From Pyrenophora tritici-repentis (taxonomy: Eukaryota; Ascomycota; Dothideomycetes; Pleosporales; Pleosporaceae): a stretch of DNA of 64,000 nt. The notes under the pieces are model-generated. The model saw only the letters and a list, made by a program, of their open reading frames with translations, had not been told where the DNA came from and did no database searches. Positions 31,903 to 44,969 of this stretch are shown in pieces. How positions within the stretch are numbered: the first letter of the stretch is position 1; the number at the start of each line of letters is the position of its first letter. Where the stretch lies: NCBI RefSeq assembly GCF_003171515.1, contig NC_089394.1, positions 2,790,001 through 2,854,000 on the forward strand, in the 5' to 3' direction. Position numbers and translations under genes: made by a program.

Positions 31903-34900
31903 TTTGGCTAACTCGAAAGACGATGGAAGGCTTTTACGGAGGCTATTTCTTGTTCTGCGTTCTGGTTCAAACAAAATTCATGGTCATGTTGGGAGATGGG
32001 TGGTCTTTGAAAAGGGATGCTGCTCGTCAAAGGCAAGGAAGGTAGGATCACTTTGCAACGTAGCCTAGATGTTCGGAAACGGCGCAGGTGGTTCTTGGAG
32101 TTGTTCCTGTCTTCTCTTTTCCGTGTTTTCCAGGCAGCTGAATGCTGATTAACCTCGCTGAGAGGAAAGGGAAGAAATTGTAATCTGGTCCCACTCATGA
32201 TGATGTTCTCTGGTAACTTGGTTTGCATGTGATTGTGATGTTGCTGTGTACAAGATATGTTATACATCTCTGGCGTTTGTGCGTAGGAAGTGTCAAACGA
32301 AGATGACATTTAAACTCAACGCGTCCATCACTAGCTAGATTTGTTTGCTAATCAACAACGTCCAGTCAGTTACACATTCACATTTCTACAAGTCTGCGTC
32401 TCCGTCTCATGCCCAGACCACTTTTCCTTTCCACTGGCTGTCATAAAAACACAAGACTTCCTCACTCCGTATACATTCCAACGAACTTTGCACAAGAGTG
32501 TAACTACCGTACCGTTCAGCTATGTTTACAGGTTGTGATGATAATCGGCGTATAATTTAAATAAATATCAAATTCAATTCAACCGTATCCGATCCGATCA
32601 CGGCGTAGAAGACCTCGCTCGCAATCAGCGATACAAAATCCATTTTCCATACTCTTTGTAATATCAAGGAAAATCGTGGCACACATATTTTCAACCTCTA
32701 CTTTGCTCACTCGTATCACGTCTAGCTTAGAAGGCGCAGCGCGGGTTGGTTTGGTGTATGTAGTACACCATGGTATGACCTAGTTTTTTGATGGAATTGT
32801 CATGAGTACGTTGAGAGGCGGAGTGATCGTTGTCGCATATGATGATCCGAAATGATCACGTGTATGGTGCAGTAACATGAGGTTACTTGAAGCTTCTTTC
32901 TTACAAGACGGAACAGTGGGGCGGGGAGGGGGAGGGGGGTGTATAGTAAGAAGCCAAGGCTGTGTATTACAAAGCTGTGTAATTTTCTTTTCGCTGATGA
33001 TACTCTGGTGCTATTCTTGAGTAGTGTATGTGTGTGTGTATACGTGGTACTATGAGTAGGAAGTACGTGTTACTCCGAGATGACGGTTGCCGCCGCTGTG
33101 GGCAAGGCATGTGGCATATAGTTATAATGTCTTCGTGTATTAAACGCGTCTTGCTGATGAAAGTCCGATAGACCTGTCTTACATTCGACACGTGATACTG
33201 CAGGAAGGAGGAACCACCCCGGAAACCACGTGGGGGGATCTTGCCAAGACCAGACACGCGTGCAAAGAGTAGTTCACAAGGTTTCACCCGCCCATTTCAT
33301 TATTTTCATCATCTAGTGAGGGGCACCCTTGCGAAGGAGTTATCCGTTTTATGCCTGCACGTCGGGTGTGGGAAGTTTCGTCATTGCTGACAACGTCATC
33401 ACACGACTGGAACGGGCATCTTTTTTCCCCTGGGACATGCATATACTAAAGTGGGTCGGATACAGGAAGCTGAGCAAATCGGATGAGCTGGGTGTGTTGC
33501 CAGCGGATATGAGTACACATGGAGAAAAAACGGTAATCTCGTATTCGACAATCAGCTAAGCGTTTGGATTCGTTGGGCTGTCTGATTGGAATACGAGATT
33601 ATTCCTCGCGTAAGTAAGGCTTTCAGCTGGCGATCAAAAGAAGGGTAAGAAAATAACAGTATAATACAGTGTGTTATCCAAACTTCCGTGTGCATTGTTA
33701 GGCGCCCTGAGCCAAGAGACAAGAAGTTGGCAGGATGCCTGTTGAGGTAGCTGCAAGACTCCGTAAACTCATTTCGCTTGTGCACGCCCGTTAACGGCGG
33801 CTCCGTAGCTGTACCTGCATGTCGCCCGCAAGGAAACTTGAGGGGTTGAGACATAGTCGCAGAGTGAAAAGGAGCGGCTGTGTATAGTACCGAGCAAGCG
33901 AACCAGTCCGTGGAAGGCTTCGGAACAATGCGATTGGAGAAGCTGCGATAGTAGGCATTGTAGAGCCATGTTGTGAGAGGCAAAGTTATTGGATTCGTTT
34001 AGCCGGTCAGAGAGATAACGATAGGTTGGGAGGGGTACATGCTCGGCCGCTGGAGCGTGCGGGGAAGAAAAAGTCGGACGCCTGCTTTACATGCATGGCG
34101 AGAGCAGCCCACAAAGTCGGGGCTCAACATGAACCGATTTCTATCGTGCTTCTATTTCGATACCGGCAGTGTCTGTCGCGGTAAAACCTAGCGACCCATT
34201 TTGTGGAGATCGACAGCGGCATCCCGGCAGCAGCGCACATTGCCGGCCCGCACAGGCGCCACCTGTCAGGCACAGGACCAGGACTGAAGTGACTCGCTTG
34301 GTGGAGGGGTCGCTCCGAAGCACGCGCGAGGGCGGACTTCGGAAGAGGTTAGTAGAGATTAAGAAATAAGACATGGTGTGCAACGTGTCGGAAGAATGAA
34401 GCCACAGAGTTTGTTGATTCGACAAGTGTTGAGGCGTCCAGAGTCGTGGCTCGATATTGCAGATTGCAAGATGCATGAGATGGAGTTGGGAGAAAGCTGT
34501 GCAGCCCATATGCAGTGGTGCGGAGCAATGTTCAAGACGTGTACAGTAAGTAGATGCAGAGTGCTTCTATTTCAAGAGCAGTTGTGCCTTGCAAAACATT
34601 GCGTCCGAATATGGTTCACCGTCCGAATTAAGAGGTTGGGATGGTGAGGTGCAAAGCGGCCCCGCTAAATCGCAATTTTCATTTCCCATGGTACTCGATG
34701 GTATTTATGCGGCGTGTTAGCGCGGCATCTGATTGCTGTGGATACGAGGAAGACACACAAGTTGGCCTGTACCTTGTGTATAACACGCGACCTCTCGACA
34801 AACGCAGGACGCATAGGTTTTGGTCCGAAGCGTCATGTCCCGTTTACGCGGTTAGCTCCTCCCAATGACCGTATTCAACGGCGGGCTAATGCAAATACGA

Positions 34901-37372
34901 GGCTACAAAACTTGAGTAGGCTTGGATGGTAAGCACTTGGGGCAGTAAAAGGAGGGCGGAGGGCGGAGGGTGGGCTGGAAGGTATTGCGGAATGACGAGG
35001 GAGTGTGTAAAGAGGTAAGAGTGGGATGCGTGGCGAGCGAGGTGCGCTGACATGACCTCACTATCACGGTCAAACCAAAACAAGGCTGCGTAGGAATAGG
35101 AGAAAGAGCGAGTGCGAGCGTGGTCTGGAGGAAAGAGGCATTGCCATGGACGGCCAAGCGAGATCTCCATGTGTGTGGGTCTCAGAGTAAGGGTGCAAGT
35201 GCAAGTGCAAGAGCGAAGGTTCGGTGTTCGGATGAGGCGCACGAGTGAAATGATGGGATTACAATTACAATTTCTAGATGCAAGAGTCGAGAAGATTACA
35301 TTGCTACAGAGGCGGTGATGATGCGCAATGAATGTGTCGGGTCTTGGCAACATGTCCTATCGCGGCGGCAAGATGGAGTTGTCGGTCAGGAGATAGACTA
35401 ATGATTGCGACCGACTGACACGGTGGCGTTTTAAGGTGTGGCGGCAATAGATGTGATATTGTGCTTAACCTCAACCTCAGCAGCGTGTCTGGCATGTCGT
35501 GTCGGCACATGGTTTGGCTTTCATTTCCGCCGCTCTGGTCTCATTTTTTGCAAGCGCAGACGCGGCTCGGGTGCGGGAAGCCAGTCGAGCCGTGCTTCAT
35601 ACGAAATATTTCATGGTCGTGGCGCCGGGCCGAACGGCGGCTCTCGCAGTAGGCTCTGCTTGTATTTGCGCCGCAGTGCTTCAACAAGTCCAACAGGACC
35701 CACGCGCTACTGTGCTGCTTATGCGCTGTTCAGTGGTGGCAGACGAGGCCGCAGCTGTTGCTTGGCAAGGGCCTGGACTGAGAGTGCTCAGTGAAGGCAG
35801 CAGCAACAGCAGCCCTATGTCAGCGGGGTGGGTTCGTATTTTTGAGCCCCTTTTGGAGGATTTGCAGCGGCCGTCTACCGTTGACAAGCAAGTCGACCAC
35901 GGCTGCGGACGGACAGCGGTCGCACGGCCCTCAGTTCGACGGTGAGAAATGGGCGTCTGCGTCTGCGTCTGCGTCGGGCGTGTTTAGTTTGGTTTCGTTT
36001 GACCCTGGCCGTCCAGAGTCGACGACGTCAGACGCGTGGACCTTTTGGCTACAGTGCCGTCTAGTGCCATTGGCCGGCTAGCATAGCACAGCCTGGGACT
36101 CGCGCTGACGGCCGTCCGACGATAGCGAGCAGGCCGGCGCGCGTTGTTTGGGTGTAGCGGGAGAGGGCGCGTAAGTATGCAGTCGTGACAGTGGGCGACG
36201 ACATACCGTACATGGTCGACCAGCAGAAGGCAAATACATTGAATGATGCAGACAAGATGTTGATAATACAAGAGACACGAAAGAACGCCAAATGTCCACG
36301 GCGCCCAGCTGTGCACGCCGGTTTTCGTGATAGGCTTGCTGTCGCCTACCTTTGATCTTCGTGGGCGCTGTGGGCCGGTCCAAAACAAGCAGCCGATCTT
36401 CCATGTCGACATGGCCGGGGTGCCGCGCAAGCATCTTGGTCCTGGGCCCTTCAGACTGACTCTCAAGACGTAGTAGCGGTATACGTAGTAGGCAGACGTG
36501 CGAAGTTTGACTTCGGCGCCCGACGCGCTTTTGGCCGCGACGGCCAGAATTGACAGCTGTAGACACAGGTTACAGTTACAGGTCTTGTTCGCAGGCGTCA
36601 AGCGCCCCGTGGTTCCCCATGGCTTGTCGCATCGGCTGCACTGTGCCAGCTCGCCAGCCGCACCAGTGCAGACTGCAGGTTCAGGTTGCATGTTCTCTTT
36701 TAATGAATCAAGCAAAAACAACCTTGGGAAGACAGCACGGCCCCCGCCCATAAATAATCAGGCACATGCGAGTGATAAGTAACAAGGCCTGTGCCCAAAG
36801 CTCTCTAGTCGCGCCCAGTTGAAGACCTGGGTACTGGGCAGTGAGCGGGATATCAAAGCAAAAGCGCTGGCAGGCAGCGCATCGGCCCTCAACCTCCCTG
36901 CCCGTCTTCAACACCTCCATCGCCCTCACTCCACTCTGCATCTCTGCTGCCAGCGTCCGCTCGCTTTTGCACCAGAGTCTGCCGTGGAACCCGCCTTCAG
37001 CCGTGCGCTCCTCCCCACGCTGGCCCGATTGCAGTAGTCGTTGCCTCCGTCCTCTTGCTTTCTGCACTGTCACCGTCTCCCTCACCACCCACCGCTGTTC
37101 TTCCTGCTGCCTTGTACCTTGTGCACTCCCGCTCCGAACCCGCGCCTCTCTCTTAATGATCTGTTTCGAGTCGTCCAGGTGATTCATCCTCTCTCGGCCT
37201 CGCGCACACTCGTTTCCGCTACTATCTTAATCGATAATTCCCCTCACCTACCCTGTCTTGTTGCACACCATTTACGCTACCACCGAGCCCCCAATCCATC
37301 CACAACTTTTGGGCCCTTTACCCTCCGCCGCCGCCGCCCTGCCCTCGACAACCTTCCCGACCCACCAAAGAC
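31903..37372. other. Gene-poor block of 5.5 kb
   Basis: No convincing gene. Several frames are open for 100-255 codons on either strand (for example minus 36751-35984 and minus 33983-33552), but the translations are rich in Cys, Arg and Ser with no motif and no clear exon structure. The right part (about 35.9-37.4 kb) is GC-rich and then CT-rich and presumably holds a long promoter/5' leader of the ketopantoate reductase-like gene. A non-coding RNA cannot be excluded. Confidence 0.45.
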
Positions 37373-40011
37373 ATGGCTCCAGCTGTGCCCCGATTACGCA
37401 TTCTCTCAGGTGCGTCACTATGCTACGAGTCCCAGCGCATGCCTTTGCACGCTCTTTAAATACTCTCGCATGCTTTGCACCCCTCAAGCCCGTGTTTCTG
37501 CCTATTCTACGCTAGCTGTCTTCCGTCCCAGTGAGCAATTGCTGACCATCAACAGTGGGCGGTAATGCCGTCTCAGCCTTCTTATCGTGGCGACTGCAAG
37601 CAACGAATGCCTGCGACGTCACCCTTGTCTGGAAGTCTGGATATGAGAGCGTCGCCCAGTACGGCATATCATTCAAGTAGGCCGAAGCCCACCTCAATCT
37701 CCGGCCATAGCCACTGACCCGCTCCAGATCCCAGCTATATGGCAATGAGCGCTTCAAGCCTCATGCTGGTATGTCAAGCCGCCCTCTGCCCCATGAAACC
37801 CAGCTAACCCTCACCGCAGTCGTACGCACCCCCGAAGATGCCGCCCATTCTTCCAAGCAGCCTTTTGACTACGTCCTCCTCTGCGTAAAAGCCCTACCCG
37901 ATGTATACGATATCGCCAACATCATCGAGTCGGTCGTTTCTCCTCAGCACACGTGCATCCTTATGAACACCACACACAGTCTAGGCGTCGAATCATATCT
38001 CGAGCAGCGTTTCCCCACAAATGTAGTGCTTTCACTGGTATCCGGAGCAGAAATTTCACAGCTTGGAGCTAGCGAGTTCGAACACAAGGGCGCCACCGAC
38101 ATCTGGGTCGGTCCTGCAAACAAGAACGCAAATATTCCCGCCCAGATTCAGTCAGACATGGCCCAGGCCCTCTCCATGACGTTGAGCTCCGGACAGGTCA
38201 ACTGCCAGGTATCGCACAATATACGACAACAGCAGTACGAGCGAATGATAGGGTATGTTTTTCATCTCTCCGTTGCACACCGCCAACTAACGTCATACAG
38301 TCCAATCGCTTTCCACCCTGCCAGTGTCGTATTCGAGACGCCCAACCACGCCGAGTTAATAGAGAAAGTCGGTGTGCGACCTCTTATCAATGGCGTGCTC
38401 GACGAAATGCTCGCTCTTGCAAAGGCCTCAGACTGCACCTTTCCCGATAACTTTCGGGAAACCACGTTCCAAGAGATGATGCGTCCTCAGGAAAATAACA
38501 GTACCATGTATATGGACTTTGAGGCTAAGCGTCCCATGGAGATTGAGACCTATCTCGGGTCTCCTCTAAAGCTTGCCCAAGAGGCCGGCGTCGCCGTGCC
38601 CAGGATTGAGACGCTATATGCCACGCTTCATCACCTCAACATTGTCAACCGAACTCGTCCCGCTGTCCCAACTGTCCCCTCAACACAGTCACCTCAGAAC
38701 GGTATGCAACCGCCCCCAAGAATGTCATCGGCGCCGATGCCTCGTGGACCCCCAGGGCCCATGATGAACGGAAATGGCCCAATCAAGGGAGGTCCGCGCC
38801 CAGGGAGTCGTGCTCCATCTGTCAACGGAGTCCCCCCAATGATGCGCCGGGGCCCACCCCCTGGTCCAAACGGTTACCCTCCAAGAATGAACGGAAACGG
38901 ACAACGACGTCCTTCGTTTGGCGAAGACAGCGGCAACCTCGAAGAATTTTCTCATTTGATGCTCTACGACGACATGGTCCCAGAAGGAGCCATCAACGGT
39001 GGTCCTTACGAGAGTGCTGCTAATTCGTCAAACAACCTGTCGATTCGAGAAAGGGAACTAATGCTCAGGCAGAGGGAATTGCAACTAAGAGAGCAGGAGA
39101 TGAACATGCGACGCGGACCACCTGGCCCACCGGGTCCAGGAGGCCCTATGGGACCCATGGGCCCTGGACCTATGGGCCGCGGTCGAGGACGCCCGCCGCC
39201 CTCCAACGCCGGTTTCGATGACGACGACGACGATGGCGATGACTTCTTCGACCCTATGGGCGGCCGCAGCGGGCCCATGATCGACCCCGAAAACTTTGAT
39301 ATGATGAGCGTAACGTCTCGTCGCAACCGCTCAGCACCTAGCGCCAAGCAGATTCGCCAGAACCCTGATGGGGGCTTCAATCCCATGCAATCAAGGGCGC
39401 CGAGGAACCCATTTTCGCGTCCAGGAGCAAATAAGAATCGGAGTAGTGCTCGGTTGATGGCGGACGTTCCTGGTCTACATGACTCCATCATGAACAACCC
39501 GCTCATGGGCTATTCGTCCGACCGCTACGGAGCTGTTGATCGTGGAGCCATGGGCGCACAGTCGAGGACCAACTCACTGACATCCGCACGCCTAGATGAG
39601 CTTTCAGGTGGCGGTTACGGTGCTTACCCTGCTCCTGTCGCAAACGTTCGTCGTATGAGCCAGTCACCTGGCAATCCCCTTAGTCCCGGCCCGCGACCCA
39701 TGGGCCGGCCATCACCACCAAACGGGTATGCGCCCAACGGTAACGGAATGCCCCCTCAGAACGGTCGTCCATCGCCTCCCGGCATGAGGCAGCCAGCACC
39801 ACGCCATCCTCCCGGTATGGGAAACGCCGTGGCACCACAACAGGTTGAACAACACGCTGGGGTGAGCAATCTCTACCCGCCCAAGTCTCGTACCCAAGTT
39901 CGCAGTCTGACAGGCAGCGCCTCGAATAGTTCCGGTAATTTAGACTCCGAAAACTCTGCGCATAGCAGTCAGAGTAGCCTTGGACCCCGTGCCGCTGTCG
40001 GCGTTCAGTAA
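37373..40011 (+). CDS. Ketopantoate reductase-like (ApbA/PanE) protein with long Gly/Pro/Met-rich tail
   Basis: Five exons (37373-37409, 37556-37676, 37728-37768, 37820-38252, 38301-40011) give 780 aa. The first ~310 residues form the ApbA/PanE-type dehydrogenase: ILSVGGNAVSAFLSWRLQA (nucleotide-binding start, made by joining exons 1 and 2), FDYVLLCVKAL, and a helical C-domain. The catalytic lysine and active-site pattern of true ketopantoate reductase are not clearly seen, so the reaction is uncertain. The remaining ~470 residues are disordered, rich in Gly, Pro, Met and Asn, with a short coiled coil (RERELMLRQRELQLREQEMN) and an Asp run. Fungal homologues are long and appear to be regulatory or structural rather than biosynthetic (inference). 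Confidence 0.8.
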
Positions 40012-41152
40012 TAGGATTATGTTCGACTTCGATTTGGCAGCCATTGGTTTTGAGTATGTTCGCATCTTCATGGGCACTGTTTCAACCACGGCGACATTGG
40101 CATCTACTGTTTCTCAATCGACACATCCTTCTTCTCTGCACAACAGCCATCAAACAGCATAGGCGACTTTTTCACCGACTTGATCGACCTCTTCTCCGAA
40201 ACGTATACGCCCCGGCTCATCACTAGTCCCCGTGCACGCAACCCCAATCGAGGTGCGGGAGACTAGACGGGCAGCCAGCGGCTTGCTCGGATGACGGACA
40301 TTTAATGACGAATAGAATTGGGGCAGGAAGGAATACTTTTTGACGTACACAAACCGGCCTTGGTCGTCTTCGGCCGTTGCTTTCGGTTTTCTCTTTTTGT
40401 CCTACCGTACATACTTGTAGAACGCTCTTACTGCGGTAGCAGCCTCTCCTTCTTTCCTTTGACACACGCCTTAAAAGGTGGCAGCCCGCTAATCATGTTT
40501 CCTTGTTTGCATGGGTTTATGCTCGGTGGAGGCAGGGTTATTTCCGCCTACCACTTGTTTGCTATACTATGGAGTTTTCGATACATGCACATGGATTTTA
40601 CTTGGTTGTACCGTTGGCATTCATCTCTCTCTCTCTCTTTCATTGTCTCCTTTGTTGCCTCGAGGGCTTAAGCTATTCACACGTGCCGACTGTATAACAA
40701 GTACATTTACCTATTCCATAGCGAGTATCGATTTTGGTGGCTGGATGGAGGAGCATTATCGTAGTCGAGCACACATAGGCACGCGAGCACAAAAGAAAGC
40801 AAGCCGTTCCTTTTGCGACTACTCAACAAATAGGTCAACAAATGCGTTGCCCAAGTGGCGTGAATGTACATGTGAGGACATGGTAGCGAGGTCGTGATCA
40901 AGTATAATAGCGCAGTTGAGGGGTCATTCTGCATGGGTTGCCAAGCACGTGCTAACTGGTGTCGCTCCGAAGATGACAAGTTCCATGATTCTGTGCCTCC
41001 GTCCCACCTTTGGACCAATAGCGCGAACCTGCAGTAATCTCGTCTCGTAACATATAGCATTGGCATGCAAGTGAGGCTGATGCTCGGTAATTGAACGCTG
41101 GAGCTTGTCTGCCCCTCATCTTTCGTCATAGGTGCACAACAAGCGGGGCAGC
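40012..41152. other. Intergenic, 1.1 kb
   Basis: 3' flank of the ketopantoate reductase-like gene and promoter of the hexokinase gene. Includes CT-rich stretches near 40625-40645. No gene seen. Confidence 0.4.
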
Positions 41153-43147
41153 ATGAGCAGGAACAGCTCGGTATCAAGCCCAAGTGAAGCCACGCGCCCA
41201 CGCTCCAGCCCGACGCAGAGCGCGCGTCAAGCCCGGCAAGCAAATACAGGGACTTCTCTGGTGACCCACACGATCCTCAGCCTCCTTGTACTTCTGTTAG
41301 CGCTTGGAACTGCTTTCTTCGCACCCCACCTTCCCAACGCCGTCGTGCGCCTCGTTACCAAAGATCACGCAACCGGCTTCACGCTCCGAAATCCAATCGT
41401 TCTACAAGAACCCTCGGTTTGCCCCAAACCTGAGCAGCAGGTCGAGTTTGTCGGAACCTTTAATCGAGAGCATAAGCGCAGCATGGCACTCGCCGACCAA
41501 GCCAAGCGGGTGGCCGCCGAGTTTGACTTTAGCGACGATGCCCTCAACAAGGCCGTCAAGGAGTTTATACGGGAGATGGGTAGGTATTAACACCTGTGGT
41601 TCATCATTGGTCACTGACGACGCGTAGACGAGGGCCTGGTGAAGGAGGGCACTGAAATGAGCCAGATTCCTACCTATGTCACTGCTGTCCCCAACGGCAC
41701 TGAAAAGGTATGACCGCCATACGCGTAGACGTGCGACCATGTTTAACATGAACAGGGCCTCTACATGGCTGTCGATTTGGGCGGCACAAACTTTCGCGTT
41801 TGTTCCATTGAGCTCCATGGCAACACCACCTTCTCCCTCACGCAGAGCAAAGTCGCAATACCGCGTGAGCTCATGGTAGCAAAGACATCAAAAGAACTCT
41901 TCTCCTTCCTTGCCAAGCAGATTGAAGCATTCCTCAAACTACACCACGAAGAACACTATGCCGGCACGCTTAGGCGCAGAGAAGGAAAGGGCGGCGAGCC
42001 GGAAGATGAGGAGATCTTCAACCTGGGCTTTACTTTTTCGTTTCCGGTGCATCAGATTGGCATCAACAAGGGCATGCTCATGCGCTGGACAAAGGGCTTT
42101 GACATTCAAGACGCAGTCGGAAAAGACGTCTGTGCGCTGCTCCAACAGGAGATTGATGAGCTACATCTGCCTGTCAAGGTCGCCGCTCTTGTGAATGATA
42201 CCGTCGGAACCCTCATGGCCCGGTCATACACATCTCCCGGAAAGACTGGCACATTGCTCGGAGCAATTTTCGGAACGGGTACAAATGGAGCCTACGTAGA
42301 GAAGTTGGACAAGGTCAGCAAGCTCACCCAGAGCAAGACCGCTGGAGATTATGACCAGTCTACCGGAGAGATGATTGTCAACACCGAGTGGGGTTCGTTT
42401 GACAACTCGCTCCGCACGTTGCCCAACAGCCCGTATGACATCGAGCTGGATAAGAACTCTGTGAACCCAGGCATCCAGATGTTTGAGAAACGTGTATCGG
42501 GCATGTTTCTGGGAGAGCTTCTTCGCCTCGCACTGGTCAAGCTTATCAAAGACCCAAGTGTTCCCCTTTTCACCGACGACAACTCATCCTCGAATGATGT
42601 TCACAGCACAACACAAATACATGATGGTAGCCCGATATGGAAACAATGGGGTATTGACACAAGCTTCCTCAGTGTATGCGCTGGCGACCACAGCCCCGGT
42701 CTGCGCATGCTGAGACAGACCTTGGACAAGGACTATGACATTTCCGCAGTTAGCGCAGAGGATGCCGAAGCTGTTCGAGAGATTGCAGCGGCCATTGGAC
42801 GTCGTGCTGCTCGCCTCGCCGCCGTCGCGATTGCTGGTGTCGTCATCAACACTGGTCGTCTGGACAAGTCGTCAGGCTCTGCTACCACCGAGGACAAGTC
42901 CGGCATTGCTCCACCACGTGGCGATGTTGACGCAAGCGAGGGCGATGAGATTGACGTTGGTGTAGACGGCTCGCTAGTAGAGTTCTACCCCAACTTTGAA
43001 GAGTACATTCGCGAGGCACTGCGTGCAATACCCGAGATTGGCACAAAGGGTGAGAAGAGGGTCAGGATTGGCATCGCAAAGGACGGTTCCGGTGTCGGTG
43101 CTGCATTGATTGCGCTTGTTGCTGGAAAGGTCAACGCGCCGCAGTAA
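41153..43147 (+). CDS. Hexokinase/glucokinase family protein with N-terminal membrane anchor
   Basis: Three exons (41153-41579, 41628-41707, 41756-43147) give 632 aa, about 130 longer than a cytosolic hexokinase. After a Ser/Arg-rich leader (1-36) comes a hydrophobic helix (about 37-58, TILSLLVLLLALGTAFF), then the kinase. The kinase shows DLGGTNFRV (ATP phosphate loop, about 176-184), GFTFSFPV, LVNDTVGTLMA (catalytic Asp) and AIFGTGTNGAY (sugar binding). Aspergillus has atypical membrane/mitochondrial hexokinases with regulatory roles, and the anchor suggests that class. An acidic insert (about 555-585) lies near the C-terminus. Catalytic residues look intact, so activity is possible. An upstream in-frame GTG was not used. 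Confidence 0.87.
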
Positions 43148-44530
43148 GTTGTCCACGATGATTACGTGTATCTACGAAAGGAAACGATATACATGACGAG
43201 CATTGTATTTAGTCCTTGTGTATATGATTATTGATTATCAAACACAAAAAAAATCTACTTGACGACTACACATTCAGACTGTTGAGAGGGAGATGCTAGT
43301 CTTATCTGCCATCTCTGTTTTTTCCTTCTACGTCCCGTATGATCAGCGCGCAATAACAGCAAAGAAGAAACATGGCCAAAATCTAAACACGATGGTGTTT
43401 TACCCAAGATTCCCAACAGGGACACGTAAAAGACGATAAGCCTAGTTCGTTATACAGGAACAGTAACACCTCAACGCCCCTTTTAGCGTTCGATGCCGTT
43501 CCATACCATGGCTTCTAGCGTCACACGCGAAAAACAATCATGCAAAGGAAGGAAGAACAGGAAGAAGGAAAGATACGTTCGTTACTTTATTGCCCGTGCT
43601 TACTTACCCTACCGTCGGTACCTACCGAAACCCACCCACCCAGCAGCTACGCATACCCATCGCACGTCCCTTCCGTCGGGACGACCGAACAAGCCAGCGG
43701 CCCGAGCAGAAAGCAAGATGCGCATCCGCGTCGGCGTCGGACAAGCGAAAACGAAGGGGAAAAGTAATATAACATGGTTCACCATTGAAAATGTGAAATC
43801 CGGCGCACTGCGCACGGTTAGAAGCAGTGGTAGAGGGAAAAGCAGGGGGAACGGGGGCGTATCTATGGCTTTTTTTGCTGGACACGCAAGTAAGTAACGC
43901 AAGCTAAAGGATGATTCCTTTTTTTGGAGACTGGAAACGATGGACTGGGCAGGTGAGAGGGAAAAGGAAGGAAGGGGGGTTTCTGGAAGAAAATGCTAGT
44001 GCTGGTTTATGCAGGGTGGAAAGGGAAAAACATGGGCCTAGTGGTAGCGTGGGATGATGCGTGGGTTTGGTGGTGGCTACTACCCCTTTCTCGCTGCAAG
44101 GGAAGGAGAGACGGAGCCTGTGGAGAAGGGGCGAGTGGAGGTGTTTGTGGTATGTGGCATAAGGTATGCGGTAATGTGGTAGTTCAAGTGCCGCATATAT
44201 AGTAGTCGGATCACCATCTATGATACGATCAAATGGGGTGTATTTATCGAAAGATTAGACTATGGGATGAGATATTACGCGAGTGTTGGTATACAGTACG
44301 TGAAACTGTAGGATATAATTAACAAGAAGGTCCCGCGGCGACTATGGCACGTCTCTGAGCGGAGGAAGTTTTGATAAGCTGTCCTATTGCCTAGATATAT
44401 TAGCTGGGTATCGTTGTAGAGTGAAAAATACGATGAATCAAGCGTGTGCAAGATACCTTTTTGTTAACAAAGTTGGGCAAAAAGAGACAAAAGGTACCAA
44501 AAAGTTGCAAAAAAGTTGCAAAAAGACATA
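43148..44530. other. Intergenic, 1.4 kb
   Basis: 3' flank of the hexokinase gene. Short frames (up to 134 codons) are not protein-like. The right end contains the terminator region of the tRNA gene. Confidence 0.4.
44515..44525 (-). terminator. RNA polymerase III terminator of tRNA-Lys
   Basis: On the minus strand, runs of five and six T follow the tRNA 3' end within about 20 nt, as expected for Pol III termination. Confidence 0.6.
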
Positions 44531-44604
44531 CACCCGATGAGGGGCTCGAACCCTCAACCTTGAGATTAAAAGTCTCACGCGCTAGCCAATTGTGCCAACC
44601 GGGT
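44531..44604 (-). tRNA. tRNA-Lys (anticodon UUU), no intron
   Basis: A 74-nt cloverleaf folds on the minus strand. The 7-bp acceptor stem (ACCCGGT with ATCGGGT, one G-T pair) is followed by a D arm with AATTGG, an anticodon stem TGAGA/TCTCA around loop CTTTTAA (anticodon TTT), and a T arm GAGGG-TTCGAGC-CCCTC. The discriminator is G. The D stem has one A-C mismatch, which is the only irregularity. B-box sequence GGTTCGAGCCC is intact. Confidence 0.9.
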
Positions 44605-44969
44605 GGGAGCTATTGATGGAGGATTTTTCGATTGAATAAATAATAATCTTAAATTATCAGCCGAAAATGCGGAAAAGGAATCGCAAGCGGGTACCACGGA
44701 AAGATGGCAAGCGGTGGGTGACTAACAGAGTCTTACCAAGTGGGGTGGAGTGAGATGGCGGGGCTAGGGTTATGCGTCATCGATTTTTAGGGTATCAGAG
44801 TGGAGATGGTTCGGGGGATACTCGGCGATTAGGCATCACAGTTACATTCAAGTGTTATAAGTTATCTTAACTCTGTTTTATGATCCTGATGACCTTGCTC
44901 GTCAACCGCTTCTTCTATCTAAGTCATGTATCTCTGGTGGGGCCTTTCTCGCGGATGTAGCGTCTGCTC

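Noticed and set aside
35984..36751. 255-codon minus-strand frame
   Set aside because: Starts with ATG, but the translation is Cys/Arg/Ser-rich without domain, signal or exon structure; kept only as a possibility in the gene-poor block.
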